Source: Riemerella anatipestifer_F (GTDB lineage Bacteria > Bacteroidota > Bacteroidia > Flavobacteriales > Weeksellaceae). From it: a DNA stretch of 64,000 bases. The stretch is taken from the NCBI RefSeq assembly GCF_037861325.1, contig NZ_JAFELW010000004.1, one strand, 5' to 3'. Below are positions 26,141-34,912 of this stretch, piece after piece (position 1 is the first letter of the stretch; the number at the start of each line of letters is the position of its first letter). The translations under genes and the position numbers were made by a program. The notes under the pieces were generated by a model that searched no databases, had not been told where the DNA came from, and was given only the letters and a program-made list of their open reading frames with translations.

Positions 26141-27484
26141 ATGAAAAGACAAATTTTAAATTTAGCTAAGCCTGCATTAGTTCTAGGATTAGCATTAGGA
26201 CTTACTAGTTGTAATAGAGACGAACCTGCTACAACAACCCCTGAAACTCCTACCTCTGAAAGAATGATTACTATAGCGGGAGCCATTATGGGACAAAATG
26301 CAGGAGATGGCAACGGTGGTACTATCCTCTACTCTATTTCTAAACAAGATGCTAAAGACCCCAATAAGAGTTTCAACATTTTTGAAAATGGTTTCTTAGT
26401 AAGGTCTGAAAGAACCGCAAGATTACAATCTTCCGAAGACGGCACAGTTATGTTTAATATCGCCTATGCTGGAGCTAACGGCGGCGAATACTCTAGATAC
26501 AAAGTAAAAGGAGGTAATGTGTTTGAGGAATTTGGTGCTAAAGCTGATATCTCTCAATATGCTACCAATGCCCCTAGATGGGTAAAACTATTTGATGGAG
26601 ACAAAACAGGGGTAGCCGTAAATGTACAAACTCCAGTTGTGAAAACAGGAGAAAACAATGTGTACCAATACACTAGAGGCATCGCTAGTATTGTATCGCT
26701 AGACCTACAAGAATCTCTCATCACTAATAATACTTCTTTTGAGATACCACTTAGTGCAGAAGAAGAAAAGCTAGGGCATCACATCTTTAGACTAGATGCT
26801 CCTACTCTAAACAAAGCTAAAAACAAACTTATTATAGGTACTTGGTTAAGAAAAACCAACCCTTCTACTGGAACTAACGAAAGAACTTTTGAAAGATTAG
26901 GCTCTAAATCGGTTATCGTAGATTACCCTTCGCTTAAAAACCCTAAAGTGATTACCTCTACAGTAGGCTTTGGTGATACTAGTGGTTACAGAAGTTTCAA
27001 TAGCTTCCTAGGAGAAGATGGCAACATCTACCAAGCAACACAAAGAGATTCTAAAGGCTCTCATATCCTAAAAATTAATTTGGACAACGAATACGACAAT
27101 TCTTATGTATTCAGCCTAGACGCTGCTTTAGGCGTTAAAGGCACTTATATAGAATGTTGGAGATATGCTGGTAATGGCATTGCTTATGTTATGTACACTC
27201 ATACAGATGCACCTACCTCTGCCACTACCAATTTAAAACAAAGTTTTTTAGCTAGAGTAGATTTAAAAGCTAAAACTGCCTCTAAAGTAGATTTACCTTA
27301 CGATACAGATTTATACTTCTTCCAATACCAAGGTATGGTAGTAGATGGCGACGAAGTATTTATTACCTTTGCACCTGTAGGTAAAGATGGTAACATCTAC
27401 ATACTTAACAGCAAAACTGGAAGCGTAACCAAAGGAGCTAGATTGATTAACAAAACTGGAAATCACTTCATAGGAGCTTTCTAA
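26141..27484 (+). CDS. DUF4374 lipoprotein (XusB-like siderophore-binding candidate)
   Basis: A 447-residue surface-type lipoprotein whose signal ends in the lipobox LGLTSC24. The mature part has repeated blades with patterns such as DGTVMFNIAY, GGNVFEEFG and AYVMYTH, consistent with the beta-propeller of DUF4374. In Bacteroides the DUF4374 protein XusB binds ferric enterobactin next to a TonB receptor. Here it lies 10 bases after the receptor gene. Function in this organism is inferred from family and context. Confidence 0.8.
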   Translation: MKRQILNLAKPALVLGLALGLTSCNRDEPATTTPETPTSERMITIAGAIMGQNAGDGNGGTILYSISKQDAKDPNKSFNIFENGFLVRSERTARLQSSEDGTVMFNIAYAGANGGEYSRYKVKGGNVFEEFGAKADISQYATNAPRWVKLFDGDKTGVAVNVQTPVVKTGENNVYQYTRGIASIVSLDLQESLITNNTSFEIPLSAEEEKLGHHIFRLDAPTLNKAKNKLIIGTWLRKTNPSTGTNERTFERLGSKSVIVDYPSLKNPKVITSTVGFGDTSGYRSFNSFLGEDGNIYQATQRDSKGSHILKINLDNEYDNSYVFSLDAALGVKGTYIECWRYAGNGIAYVMYTHTDAPTSATTNLKQSFLARVDLKAKTASKVDLPYDTDLYFFQYQGMVVDGDEVFITFAPVGKDGNIYILNSKTGSVTKGARLINKTGNHFIGAF

Positions 27485-27504
27485 CTTACTTGCTTTCAAT
27501 ATAA

Positions 27505-27546
27505 AATCGGGAGTTAGAGCTATTTATTCTCTACTCCTGATTTTTT
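27505..27546 (+). terminator. terminator between DUF4374 and ankyrin genes
   Basis: A long stem (AATCGGGAGT with ACTCCTGATT, continued by TAGAG/CTCTA across one bulge) runs into TTTTTT. It would reduce expression of the ankyrin-reductase half of the locus relative to the receptor. Confidence 0.75.
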
Positions 27547-27575
27547 CGCTTATCAATCATTAAATCATTAAAAAA

Positions 27576-29066
27576 ATGAAAATAAAAAAATTTTTAGCAT
27601 TAGGACTAGGGCTTATCTTCTCTAATGCTATCGCACAAAACACTCTTTTAGAAAGAAATTTCTGGGAAAACAAACCCCAACTAGAAACCGTAAAAGCCGA
27701 AATAAAAAAAGGAAATAACCCTGCCGAAGCCAATCCTGCCAACTTTGATGCTACCACTCTTGCCATTCTTCAAAACGCTCCTATAGAAGTTATAAAATAC
27801 CTTATAGACCTTGAAGGAAATAGCATCACGAAAAGCACTCACGACAGCAGAACTTATCTTCATTGGGCAGCGTTTAAAGGCAATGCAGAACTTACCGAAT
27901 GGCTTTTGAAAAAAGGAGCTTCTGTACAGCATACCGATAGTAGAGGTAATACACCTTTAGCCTACGCTGCATTGGGCGGACTTAAAGACACCAAAATTTA
28001 CGACCTCTTTTTAAACCACGGAGTTAACATCAGACAAAAGTATAAAGACGGAGCCGAAATTTTCCATTATGCTATTTCTAACGATGATGAAAACTTAACC
28101 ATTACAAACTATTTTCTAAGCAAAGGTGTTCCTCTAGCGGTTAAAGATAATTTTGGTAGAAACATTGCCGATTACGCTTCCAAAGGACAAAACCTTAACT
28201 TACTAAAAAAACTTATCGAAAAAGGTATTAAACCTAGCTCCGAAGCCTTATTATTCGCAGCAAGAGGAAGTAAAAAATGGCAAGAAGTTGCTCCTTTCTT
28301 CAATTTCCTCATCAATGACCTTAAAATACCTATCAACACGACAGATGCCGAAGGTAATAATGCCCTACATCACGCACTTTCTAGTAGAGGAATCAATGAC
28401 GATATGGTACAATTTCTTATAGAACAAGGGACTTCTTACGAACAACCCAACCAAGAAGGAGAAACTCCTCTAATGAAAGCTATCCAAAGGAATAAAACTG
28501 ATTTAGTTCAACTTATGCTTTCTAAAGGAGTGGATAAAATAAATGCTACTAACAAGAAAGGTATATCTGCTCTAAGTTTCGGTGTGCAATATGCCAGTCC
28601 AGAACTTGTAGAAACCCTTATCAAGAAGGGAGCAGACATCAATACAACAGACCAAAAAGGAAATCATCTGGGGCTTTATCTTGTAGAATCTTACAATAAA
28701 CGAGATAAAAATGCGTTAGAAAGCATCATTTCAAAAATAAAAATACTTACAGACAAAGGGTTTGATTTAACTAAACCTCAAAAAGACGGAAATACATTGG
28801 CTCATTTGGTAGCCCAAAAACAAGAGCCTAAATTATTAGCCGTAGTAAAGCCTTACATTAAAGACATCAATGCTAAAAACAACGAGGGCTTAACCGCATT
28901 ACATCTCTCTGCGATGATAAGCAAAGATTTAGAAATGATAAAAGTATTGCTAGAAAACGGAAGCGATAAATCCTTAAAAACATCATTAGACGAAACTGCT
29001 TACGATCTAGCCATAGAGAACGAAATCTTAGGAAAAAATAAATCAGAATTAGAATTTTTAAAATAA
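27576..29066 (+). CDS. secreted ankyrin-repeat protein
   Basis: A 496-residue protein: signal peptide (MKIKKFLALGLGLIFSNAIAQ), then about a dozen ankyrin repeats throughout, for example TYLHWAAFKGNAELTEWLLKKG, TPLAYAALGG, NALHHALSSRG, TPLMKAIQRNKTDLVQLMLSKG and TALHLSAMISKDLEMIKVLLENG. It is expected in the periplasm, where ankyrin stacks act as protein-binding scaffolds. It stands 8 bases before the DUF2271 gene. No enzymatic domain is visible; it may bring together the reductase components or protect them. Confidence 0.85.
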   Translation: MKIKKFLALGLGLIFSNAIAQNTLLERNFWENKPQLETVKAEIKKGNNPAEANPANFDATTLAILQNAPIEVIKYLIDLEGNSITKSTHDSRTYLHWAAFKGNAELTEWLLKKGASVQHTDSRGNTPLAYAALGGLKDTKIYDLFLNHGVNIRQKYKDGAEIFHYAISNDDENLTITNYFLSKGVPLAVKDNFGRNIADYASKGQNLNLLKKLIEKGIKPSSEALLFAARGSKKWQEVAPFFNFLINDLKIPINTTDAEGNNALHHALSSRGINDDMVQFLIEQGTSYEQPNQEGETPLMKAIQRNKTDLVQLMLSKGVDKINATNKKGISALSFGVQYASPELVETLIKKGADINTTDQKGNHLGLYLVESYNKRDKNALESIISKIKILTDKGFDLTKPQKDGNTLAHLVAQKQEPKLLAVVKPYIKDINAKNNEGLTALHLSAMISKDLEMIKVLLENGSDKSLKTSLDETAYDLAIENEILGKNKSELEFLK

Positions 29067-29073
29067 ATAAAGA

Positions 29074-29553
29074 ATGAAATTATTATTAAAAAATAGTTTA
29101 ATCTTAGCTTTTACACTGGTAAGCACATTGGCTTTAGCCCAAAAAACAAATTATAAATGTATGCTCCAACTCAAAAATTACAAAGGAGAAGGTGCCTACA
29201 TTGTAGCATCTCTAGTCAATGCTAAAGGAGCTTATGTAAAAACACTAGCCGTAATGGGCGATGATGCCGAATGGTACAATACACTTAAAGAATGGCATAA
29301 ATTCCAAAAAGTGAAAAAAGAAAAACTAGATGCCATCACAGGAGCCTCTGTATCTCCTGGAAACAGAGCTGCCAAAGTTTTTGAAATAGACTCCCAATGG
29401 ATGAACAAAGGCTTTAAAATAAGATTTGAATCTGCTGTGGAAGACCAAAGCTACCACATAAAAGATGTAGAAATCCCACTTACAGATGCAGAAATCAGTC
29501 AAAAATACGAAGGCAAAGGCTACATAAGATTTATTAAACTTAATAAAATTTAA
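29074..29553 (+). CDS. DUF2271 periplasmic protein with candidate flavinylation motif
   Basis: A 159-residue protein with a signal peptide (to about ALAQ23) and a DUF2271 beta-sandwich. Residues 86-92 read DAITGAS, which resembles the D-x-x-[ST]-G-A-[TS] motif where ApbE attaches FMN, with Ser92 as acceptor candidate in place of the common Thr. DUF2271 proteins have been linked to extracytosolic flavinylation. The next two genes encode a transmembrane NADPH-flavin reductase and ApbE, so a covalent-FMN electron carrier is a coherent reading. FMN attachment itself is inferred. Confidence 0.78.
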   Translation: MKLLLKNSLILAFTLVSTLALAQKTNYKCMLQLKNYKGEGAYIVASLVNAKGAYVKTLAVMGDDAEWYNTLKEWHKFQKVKKEKLDAITGASVSPGNRAAKVFEIDSQWMNKGFKIRFESAVEDQSYHIKDVEIPLTDAEISQKYEGKGYIRFIKLNKI

Positions 29554-29558
29554 TCTAG

Positions 29559-31742
29559 ATGAAGACGGCTATTTGGCGTTATCTACACTTGGGTTTAGCC
29601 CTTTCTATTTCTACTTTACTCATTATAGCCTCCGTTACAGGAGGCATTTTGGCATTAGACGAAATGGTAAAAAAATCTGAATATAAAGCACACCAATTTC
29701 CTGCTCACATTTCCATTTCTGATGCTATTAAAAACATCAAACCTTCTTTTTCTGAAATACAAGAACTAAAAGTAGAACAACAAGTACTTATCGTAGAGGG
29801 ATTTAACCAAGACCTCAACACCGTTGTAAGCATTACCAACCCATCTAATGGCAAACTTATAGCACCACCTAGAAAAAGCCACCAATGGGTCAGCTGGGCG
29901 AATACCTTACACCGTTCTTTATTCTTACACGAACTAGGCAGAGGCATCATAGGAGCTACCTCCTGCCTATTTTTAGTGTCTATTTTGTCTGGTGGGATAT
30001 TGCTTTACAGAAGACAAGGCAACCGCTTACTATACAATGCTAAAACAAATACCAAAGTAGATTTCATACACTTTATAGGTGGAAAATGGCTGGGTATTCC
30101 CCTATTCATCATCGCATTTACGGGGAGTATCCTGTTTCTTTTTAGATTTGAGATACTACACGCCACCCCTGCTCCGGTAGAAACCTTCAGTCCTCAATCA
30201 AAAAACACCGCTTCTCCATCAGAATTTGAAATCTTTAGAAATACCCCTCTCACAGAGGTTAAAAAACTGAGTTTTCCGCTTTTTGAAGATGAGGAAGAGT
30301 ATTACGAACTCAACACCAAAGAAGCAACTTTCACCATCAATCAATTTACAGGAGAAGTTATATCAAAACAAAACCAAACCGCACTACAAAATTTTGAAAG
30401 TCTCAATAAGGCTATCCACACAGGCGAAATCCATTTTATATGGACAATCGTTTTATTTTTCAGTAGCCTTAGCATCCCACTTTTTATATTTTCCGGCATC
30501 TTACTTTGGTGGAGAAGAAAAAAGAAGAAAGTTAAAAACCCATTCCAAGCCAATCAAGCAGAATACATCATTCTAGTAGGTACCGATGGTGGCACTACCC
30601 TAGAATTTGCCAATAAAATTCATCAGCAATTTTTAGACTTAGGTCTCCGTTCCTACCTTACCGAAATGAACCACTATACCATCTATCCTAAAGGGCGTTT
30701 TCTACTATGTTTCGCCTCCACCTATGGTGATGGAGAAGCTCCTTCTAGTGCCATACATTTCGAGAAAAAGCTAAATACCATTGTACAACCTCACAAAATG
30801 AAATATAGCATCGTGGGATTTGGCTCTATAAATTATCCTAAATACAATGCTTACGCTACGCACATCGCCTCTATTTTGGAAGAAAAAGAAACATTTGAAA
30901 ATGCTTTACCGTTAGTAAAAGTAAACCAAAAATCACCAACAGCATTTCTAGAATGGGTACAGTATTGGAATGAATATTTCCCAGAATATCAACTCAATAC
31001 TTCGGAATCTTTTTACAGATTAAAACCCAGAAAAAAGATAAAACTTAAAGTGTTAGACAAAACCGAAGTGTGTACGCACAACCAATTATTTAAAATAAAC
31101 CTTAAACCTCTTGTTAAAACGCCTCTTCGGTCTGGAGATTTGCTAGAAATAACACCTATGGAAAAACAACCTAGGCTCTACTCTGTCGCTAAACAAAATA
31201 ATTCTATAACTCTATGGGTAAAACTTATCCCTAACGGATTGGGGTCTAATTTCCTCTATAATTTAACCATAAGTGATAAACTTAAAGCAACTCCTATCCA
31301 AAACAAACATTTCCGTTTTCCTAAAAAAGCAAAATCTGTCCATCTAATATCCAACGGTACTGGTATTGCTCCATTTTTGGGTATGATAGCCGAAAATACT
31401 TCTTTAACGAAAATCTATCTCTACGGTGGATTTAGACATCGTACCTCCATTATTTCTGAAATGGAAAAAGACTTAAACCTTTACATCAAAAACAATCAAC
31501 TGACTAGCTATCAGTTAGCATTTTCTAGAGATACTAATGGCAATAGAATTACTAAATATATAATAGATGATTTGGCACAGATAATAGCCTCACTAGAAGA
31601 TGGTGGCATTATGATGGTATGTGGTTCCGTAGAACTTCTATCAGATATAGAAACCGCTATCAACAACTATTCTGAAAAACACCATACGCCTAATTACACC
31701 TATTTTAAAAATAACCATCAAATCTTAACCGATGTTTACTAA
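29559..31742 (+). CDS. PepSY membrane protein fused to flavodoxin and NADPH-flavin reductase
   Basis: A 727-residue fusion. PepSY-associated transmembrane helices are at about 8-32, 125-150, 178-198 and 297-320, with intervening periplasmic PepSY segments and helix-flanking histidines (LHRSLFLHELGRG, IHTGEIHF). A flavodoxin domain follows (about 335-470: LVGTDGGTTLEFA, FASTYGDGEAPSS, GFGSINYP). Then a cytochrome P450 reductase-like FAD/NADPH module has PRLYSVAK (FAD) and SNGTGIAPFLGM (NADPH). It should move electrons from cytosolic NADPH through FAD and FMN, and probably haem, to the periplasm. Confidence 0.88.
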   Translation: MKTAIWRYLHLGLALSISTLLIIASVTGGILALDEMVKKSEYKAHQFPAHISISDAIKNIKPSFSEIQELKVEQQVLIVEGFNQDLNTVVSITNPSNGKLIAPPRKSHQWVSWANTLHRSLFLHELGRGIIGATSCLFLVSILSGGILLYRRQGNRLLYNAKTNTKVDFIHFIGGKWLGIPLFIIAFTGSILFLFRFEILHATPAPVETFSPQSKNTASPSEFEIFRNTPLTEVKKLSFPLFEDEEEYYELNTKEATFTINQFTGEVISKQNQTALQNFESLNKAIHTGEIHFIWTIVLFFSSLSIPLFIFSGILLWWRRKKKKVKNPFQANQAEYIILVGTDGGTTLEFANKIHQQFLDLGLRSYLTEMNHYTIYPKGRFLLCFASTYGDGEAPSSAIHFEKKLNTIVQPHKMKYSIVGFGSINYPKYNAYATHIASILEEKETFENALPLVKVNQKSPTAFLEWVQYWNEYFPEYQLNTSESFYRLKPRKKIKLKVLDKTEVCTHNQLFKINLKPLVKTPLRSGDLLEITPMEKQPRLYSVAKQNNSITLWVKLIPNGLGSNFLYNLTISDKLKATPIQNKHFRFPKKAKSVHLISNGTGIAPFLGMIAENTSLTKIYLYGGFRHRTSIISEMEKDLNLYIKNNQLTSYQLAFSRDTNGNRITKYIIDDLAQIIASLEDGGIMMVCGSVELLSDIETAINNYSEKHHTPNYTYFKNNHQILTDVY

Positions 31743-32709
31743 ATCTATCCTTAATAAAAGTTTCCTCATACTATTCAGCTTATTATTTTCAACTTTTTTA
31801 TCGCAACATCTAGCTGTTAAAGACACCGTGCTAATGGGGTGTCGTTTCCAAATAAAAATAGTAGGGAAAGACAGTATTACCGCACACACACTAGCCCAAG
31901 AAGCCGCTGAAGAAATCAGTAGAATAGAGCATCTCCTCTCCGATTGGTTACCCAATACCCCCGTATCCCAAATCAACCAAAATGCGGGAAAACAACCTAT
32001 CATCGTCCCCAAGGAGGTTTTTGACATTACACAAAGAGCTAAAAATTACGCCGAAATAACAGGTGGTATTTTTGATATTACCTATGCTTCTATGGATAAA
32101 ATTTGGCGATTTGATGGTAGTATGACCTCGCTCCCTTCGTCTGAAGATATCCAAAAAGCTACTAGAAATATAGGTTATCAGCATCTCATCCTCAACCCTA
32201 AAGACCAGAGTGTTTTTCTAGAGAAAGAAGGAATGAAGATAAGCTTTGGCTCCATAGGAAAAGCTTATGCAGCAGATAAAACCAAAGAAAAAATGATAGA
32301 AAAAGGAGCTTTATCGGGTCTCATCAATGCTTCTGGAGACATCACCACATGGGGAAACAAAAACTCTAGCCCTTGGCGTATTGGCATACATAACCCTTAC
32401 CAAAAACACCTGCCCATAAAAGTTTTAAAGCTCCATAACGAAGCCATAACCACATCTGGAGATTATGAAAAATATGTTTTATTTAATAATAAAAGATACA
32501 GCCATATCATAAATCCACTTACCGGCTACCCTTCCACAGGAACTACTAGTGTTACAGTAGTGGGCGAAAATGCAGAAATCTGTAATCTGCTAAGTACTTC
32601 TCTAATGATTCTAGGAGCTGAAAAAGGTAAAAAACTCATTAAACAATATCCAAAATATACAGCCTACCTCATCACAGACCAAGGGAAAATACGCCATCTA
32701 AAGCCTTAG
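31732..32709 (+). CDS. apbE: FAD:protein FMN transferase
   Basis: A 325-residue extracytoplasmic enzyme that attaches FMN from FAD to Ser/Thr of target proteins. It begins with a signal-like hydrophobic segment, followed by the ApbE elements DTVLMGCRFQIKI, the flavin-binding FGSIGKAYAADK, LINASGDITTWG, TTSGDYEKYV and the metal-site region HIINPLTGYP. It overlaps the reductase gene by 11 bases, indicating coupling. The likely substrate is the DUF2271 protein two genes upstream. Confidence 0.95.
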   Translation: MFTKSILNKSFLILFSLLFSTFLSQHLAVKDTVLMGCRFQIKIVGKDSITAHTLAQEAAEEISRIEHLLSDWLPNTPVSQINQNAGKQPIIVPKEVFDITQRAKNYAEITGGIFDITYASMDKIWRFDGSMTSLPSSEDIQKATRNIGYQHLILNPKDQSVFLEKEGMKISFGSIGKAYAADKTKEKMIEKGALSGLINASGDITTWGNKNSSPWRIGIHNPYQKHLPIKVLKLHNEAITTSGDYEKYVLFNNKRYSHIINPLTGYPSTGTTSVTVVGENAEICNLLSTSLMILGAEKGKKLIKQYPKYTAYLITDQGKIRHLKP

Positions 32710-32710
32710 C

Positions 32711-33325
32711 TTAATCTAACACCTTTATTTTGGCTTGATGAATTTCGGAAAATTGCTCTACTAAAGAAGATTCTTTCGCCTTTTTTATTGAAGCAATGAT
32801 ACTGCAGTTTTCATCAGCGTTAAATTCTTTTATCTGAGCCCCATTTTTATTTAACAAAGTAAAAATCACATTTTGAAGACTGAAGGGAAACTCTATTTTT
32901 ATCTGAACTTCAAGCTCTTTGATAATAATACCAGCTTCGTCTAGCGTCATCTTAGCCGACTCTTTGTAAGTCTTTACCAAGCCACCTACACCTAATTTAG
33001 TACCTCCATAATACCTTACCACAATTAGTAAGATTTGAGTAAGCTCATTAGCTAAAAGCTGATTATAAATAGGTAATCCTGCACTACCAGAAGGCTCTCC
33101 GTCATCATTTGCTCTATAATTTTCTCCATTAAGCCCTAACCTAAAGGCATAGCAATGGTGTGTTGCTTTAGGGTGTTCATCTTTTATTTTATCTAAACAC
33201 GCTTTTAGCTCTTCCTCATTATTTACAGGATAAGCATAGCCTAAGAATTTACTTCCTTTTTCTTTCAAAAGGATATTTTCTACAGGCTTACTAATGGTTT
33301 TATATTCAAAAATAGTTGATGACAA
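32711..33325 (-). CDS. YigZ/IMPACT family protein
   Basis: A 204-residue cytosolic protein of the UPF0029/IMPACT group, with KEKGSKFLGYAYPV, HHCYAFRLG, NDDGEPSGSAGLPIY and VVRYYGGTKLGVGGLV, then a C-terminal ferredoxin-like domain. Family members are linked to translation control or are uncharacterised. I placed the start at the TTG at 33325 (MSSTIFEYK), because the promoter described next occupies the upstream extension of the frame. No ATG is available between promoter and domain. Confidence 0.85.
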   Translation of the reverse strand: MSSTIFEYKTISKPVENILLKEKGSKFLGYAYPVNNEEELKACLDKIKDEHPKATHHCYAFRLGLNGENYRANDDGEPSGSAGLPIYNQLLANELTQILLIVVRYYGGTKLGVGGLVKTYKESAKMTLDEAGIIIKELEVQIKIEFPFSLQNVIFTLLNKNGAQIKEFNADENCSIIASIKKAKESSLVEQFSEIHQAKIKVLD

Positions 33326-33352
33326 AGGCTTTTGGCTTAATAAAAATGAACA

Positions 33353-33382
33353 CAAAAATAAGAATAAATATTTGGCACACAA
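33353..33382 (-). promoter_or_regulatory. promoter of the yigZ-like gene
   Basis: On the minus strand: TTG at 33382-33380, exactly 19 bases, TATTTTTG at 33360-33353. This full consensus match lies inside the open frame upstream of the family domain and fixes the start downstream. Confidence 0.72.
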
Positions 33383-33444
33383 AAAGCAAACTTCTCATAG
33401 GATTAAAATAGATTTTATAATAACCGTTGAGTTTCAAAAAAACT

Positions 33445-33470
33445 TATTTAAGATAAATTTGTCTTAAATA
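33445..33470. promoter_or_regulatory. 26-bp palindromic operator over the Rrf2 gene promoter
   Basis: Arms TATTTAAGA and TCTTAAATA flank TAAATTTG; only one base pair of the whole 26-bp palindrome mismatches. The TTTG -33 element (33458-33461) lies in its centre, so a bound dimer would block RNA polymerase. The size suits an Rrf2 dimer. Confidence 0.65.
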
Positions 33471-33489
33471 GATTTATTTATTACATTTG
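33459..33489 (+). promoter_or_regulatory. promoter of the Rrf2 regulator gene
   Basis: TTG at 33459-33461, 20 bases, TACATTTG at 33482-33489, ahead of the start at 33507. The -33 element is embedded in the palindrome. Confidence 0.68.
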
Positions 33490-33506
33490 CACAAAATTTA
33501 ATCCTA

Positions 33507-33944
33507 ATGTTCTCTAAAGCTTGTGAATACGGAATAAGAGCTTGTGCTTACATCACTATAGAATCTATGCAAAATCGCAAGGTAAAAGTAGTAGATGTAG
33601 CTAAAAAGGTAGGTACACCCGAAGCCTTTACCGCAAAGATACTAAGTGCTCTTACCAAACACAACATCGTTAATTCTGTAAAAGGACCATATGGTGGTTT
33701 TGAAATTGAAGAACAAAGGGCTAAGAGGATTAAAATAAAGGATATTGTAGTTGCAATAGATGGTCACTCCATACTTTCTGCGTGTGGTTTGGGATTTTCT
33801 TCGTGTGATGAAAGTAACCCTTGTCCGCTCCATTTTAAATATATAAATGTAAGAAATGAGCTTTGCAAAATGCTAGATACAACCACACTTTTTGAAATGG
33901 CAATAGATGTGAAAAGTAAAAAATCAAAATTATTGGAAATTTAA
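33507..33944 (+). CDS. Rrf2 family regulator, NsrR-like iron-sulfur sensor
   Basis: A 145-residue regulator with winged helix-turn-helix (VVDVAKKVGTPEAFTAKILSAL, about 28-49) and the wing GPYGGFEI. Cys93, Cys100 and Cys106 (C-x6-C-x5-C) form the Rrf2 cluster-binding loop. The spacing resembles NsrR and IscR. The neighbouring Ric gene and nos cluster favour nitric-oxide sensing, as in NsrR, over IscR (no isc or suf genes here). It probably represses itself through the palindrome over its promoter. Confidence 0.87.
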   Translation: MFSKACEYGIRACAYITIESMQNRKVKVVDVAKKVGTPEAFTAKILSALTKHNIVNSVKGPYGGFEIEEQRAKRIKIKDIVVAIDGHSILSACGLGFSSCDESNPCPLHFKYINVRNELCKMLDTTTLFEMAIDVKSKKSKLLEI

Positions 33945-34038
33945 AAAAATTTGATTAAAAAAACGATAAAATTATCCGAAATAAAGACTAAACGAAAAAA
34001 TTAAACTACAAATAAATTTTTAATAAAAAATAAATCTT

Positions 34039-34758
34039 ATGAACTTACAAACTAAACTAATCGGTAAAATAGTCGCAGATGATTTCAGAACAGCTGCTGT
34101 ATTCAAAAAACATAAAATAGACTTTTGTTGCAAAGGAGGTCGCACTATTGCCGAAGCTTGCGAGAGCAAAAATATAAACCCACAAAAGATTTACGATGAG
34201 TTGGAACAAATACCTTCTGCAGAGGTTTCTGAGATAGATTTCAAATCTTTCCCTCTAGACCTTTTGGCAGACTATGTAGAGAAAACCCACCATCGCTATG
34301 TGGAAGAAAAAATCCCTATCCTACAAGCCTTTTTAGAAAAGCTTTGTAAAGTCCACGGACAAAGACACCCAGAGCTTCTTGAAGTGAAAACTTTGTTTGA
34401 TGAATCTGCACAAGATTTATCCGCTCATTTAAAAAAAGAAGAGCTCGTTCTTTTCCCTTTCATAAGAGCTATGGTAAACACCAAAATATCAGGACAACCT
34501 TTTACAGTAGCTCCTTTTGGAACTGTGGAGAACCCCGTTAGTATGATGAAGCACGAACACGATACAGAAGGTGAGCGTTTCAGAAAGATTGCTGCATTAA
34601 CATCCGATTACACACCTCCTGCAGACGCTTGTAACACATACAAAGTTACCTATGCTATGCTTGAGGAATTTGAGAATGATTTGCATCGCCATATTCATAT
34701 AGAAAACAACATACTATTTCCTAAGACAATAAAGCTGGAAAACGAACTTTCAAATTAA
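34039..34758 (+). CDS. ric: iron-sulfur cluster repair di-iron protein (Ric/ScdA/YtfE)
   Basis: A 239-residue protein that repairs iron-sulfur centres after nitrosative or oxidative damage. The N-terminal ScdA_N domain has KHKIDFCCKGG (Cys30-Cys31) and a further Cys41. The hemerythrin-like four-helix bundle carries ligands in KTHHRYVEEK, HGQRHPEL, LKKEELVLFPF, MMKHEHDTEGE and HRHIHIENNILFPK. It follows the Rrf2 gene by 94 bases without a clear promoter, so it may be read from the Rrf2 promoter and share its control. Confidence 0.93.
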   Translation: MNLQTKLIGKIVADDFRTAAVFKKHKIDFCCKGGRTIAEACESKNINPQKIYDELEQIPSAEVSEIDFKSFPLDLLADYVEKTHHRYVEEKIPILQAFLEKLCKVHGQRHPELLEVKTLFDESAQDLSAHLKKEELVLFPFIRAMVNTKISGQPFTVAPFGTVENPVSMMKHEHDTEGERFRKIAALTSDYTPPADACNTYKVTYAMLEEFENDLHRHIHIENNILFPKTIKLENELSN

Positions 34759-34791
34759 TTATATCTCCTTACAACACACTCTATACTAATG

Positions 34792-34817
34792 GGAAGCGTG
34801 CCTAAAAATACGCTTCC
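34792..34817 (+). terminator. hairpin after ric
   Basis: GGAAGCGT / ACGCTTCC with a ten-base loop, followed by TTAATTT. The T tail is weak, so termination may be partial. Confidence 0.55.
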
Positions 34818-34912
34818 TTAATTTGAAAATAAAATCACAATCTTTTTAATCATAATCACACACCTAAATAAATAGGTTGTAAACATAATCTAATCCGTAA
34901 AAATATAAAGCC

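Noticed and set aside
28000..29000. Tandem DNA repeat array
   Set aside because: Periodicity comes from the protein-level ankyrin repeats; the nucleotide units are too diverged to be a DNA repeat or CRISPR.
33383..34912. isc/suf-type iron-sulfur regulation locus
   Set aside because: The Rrf2 cysteine loop also fits IscR, but no cluster-assembly genes are present, and Ric plus nos genes point to nitrosative stress.
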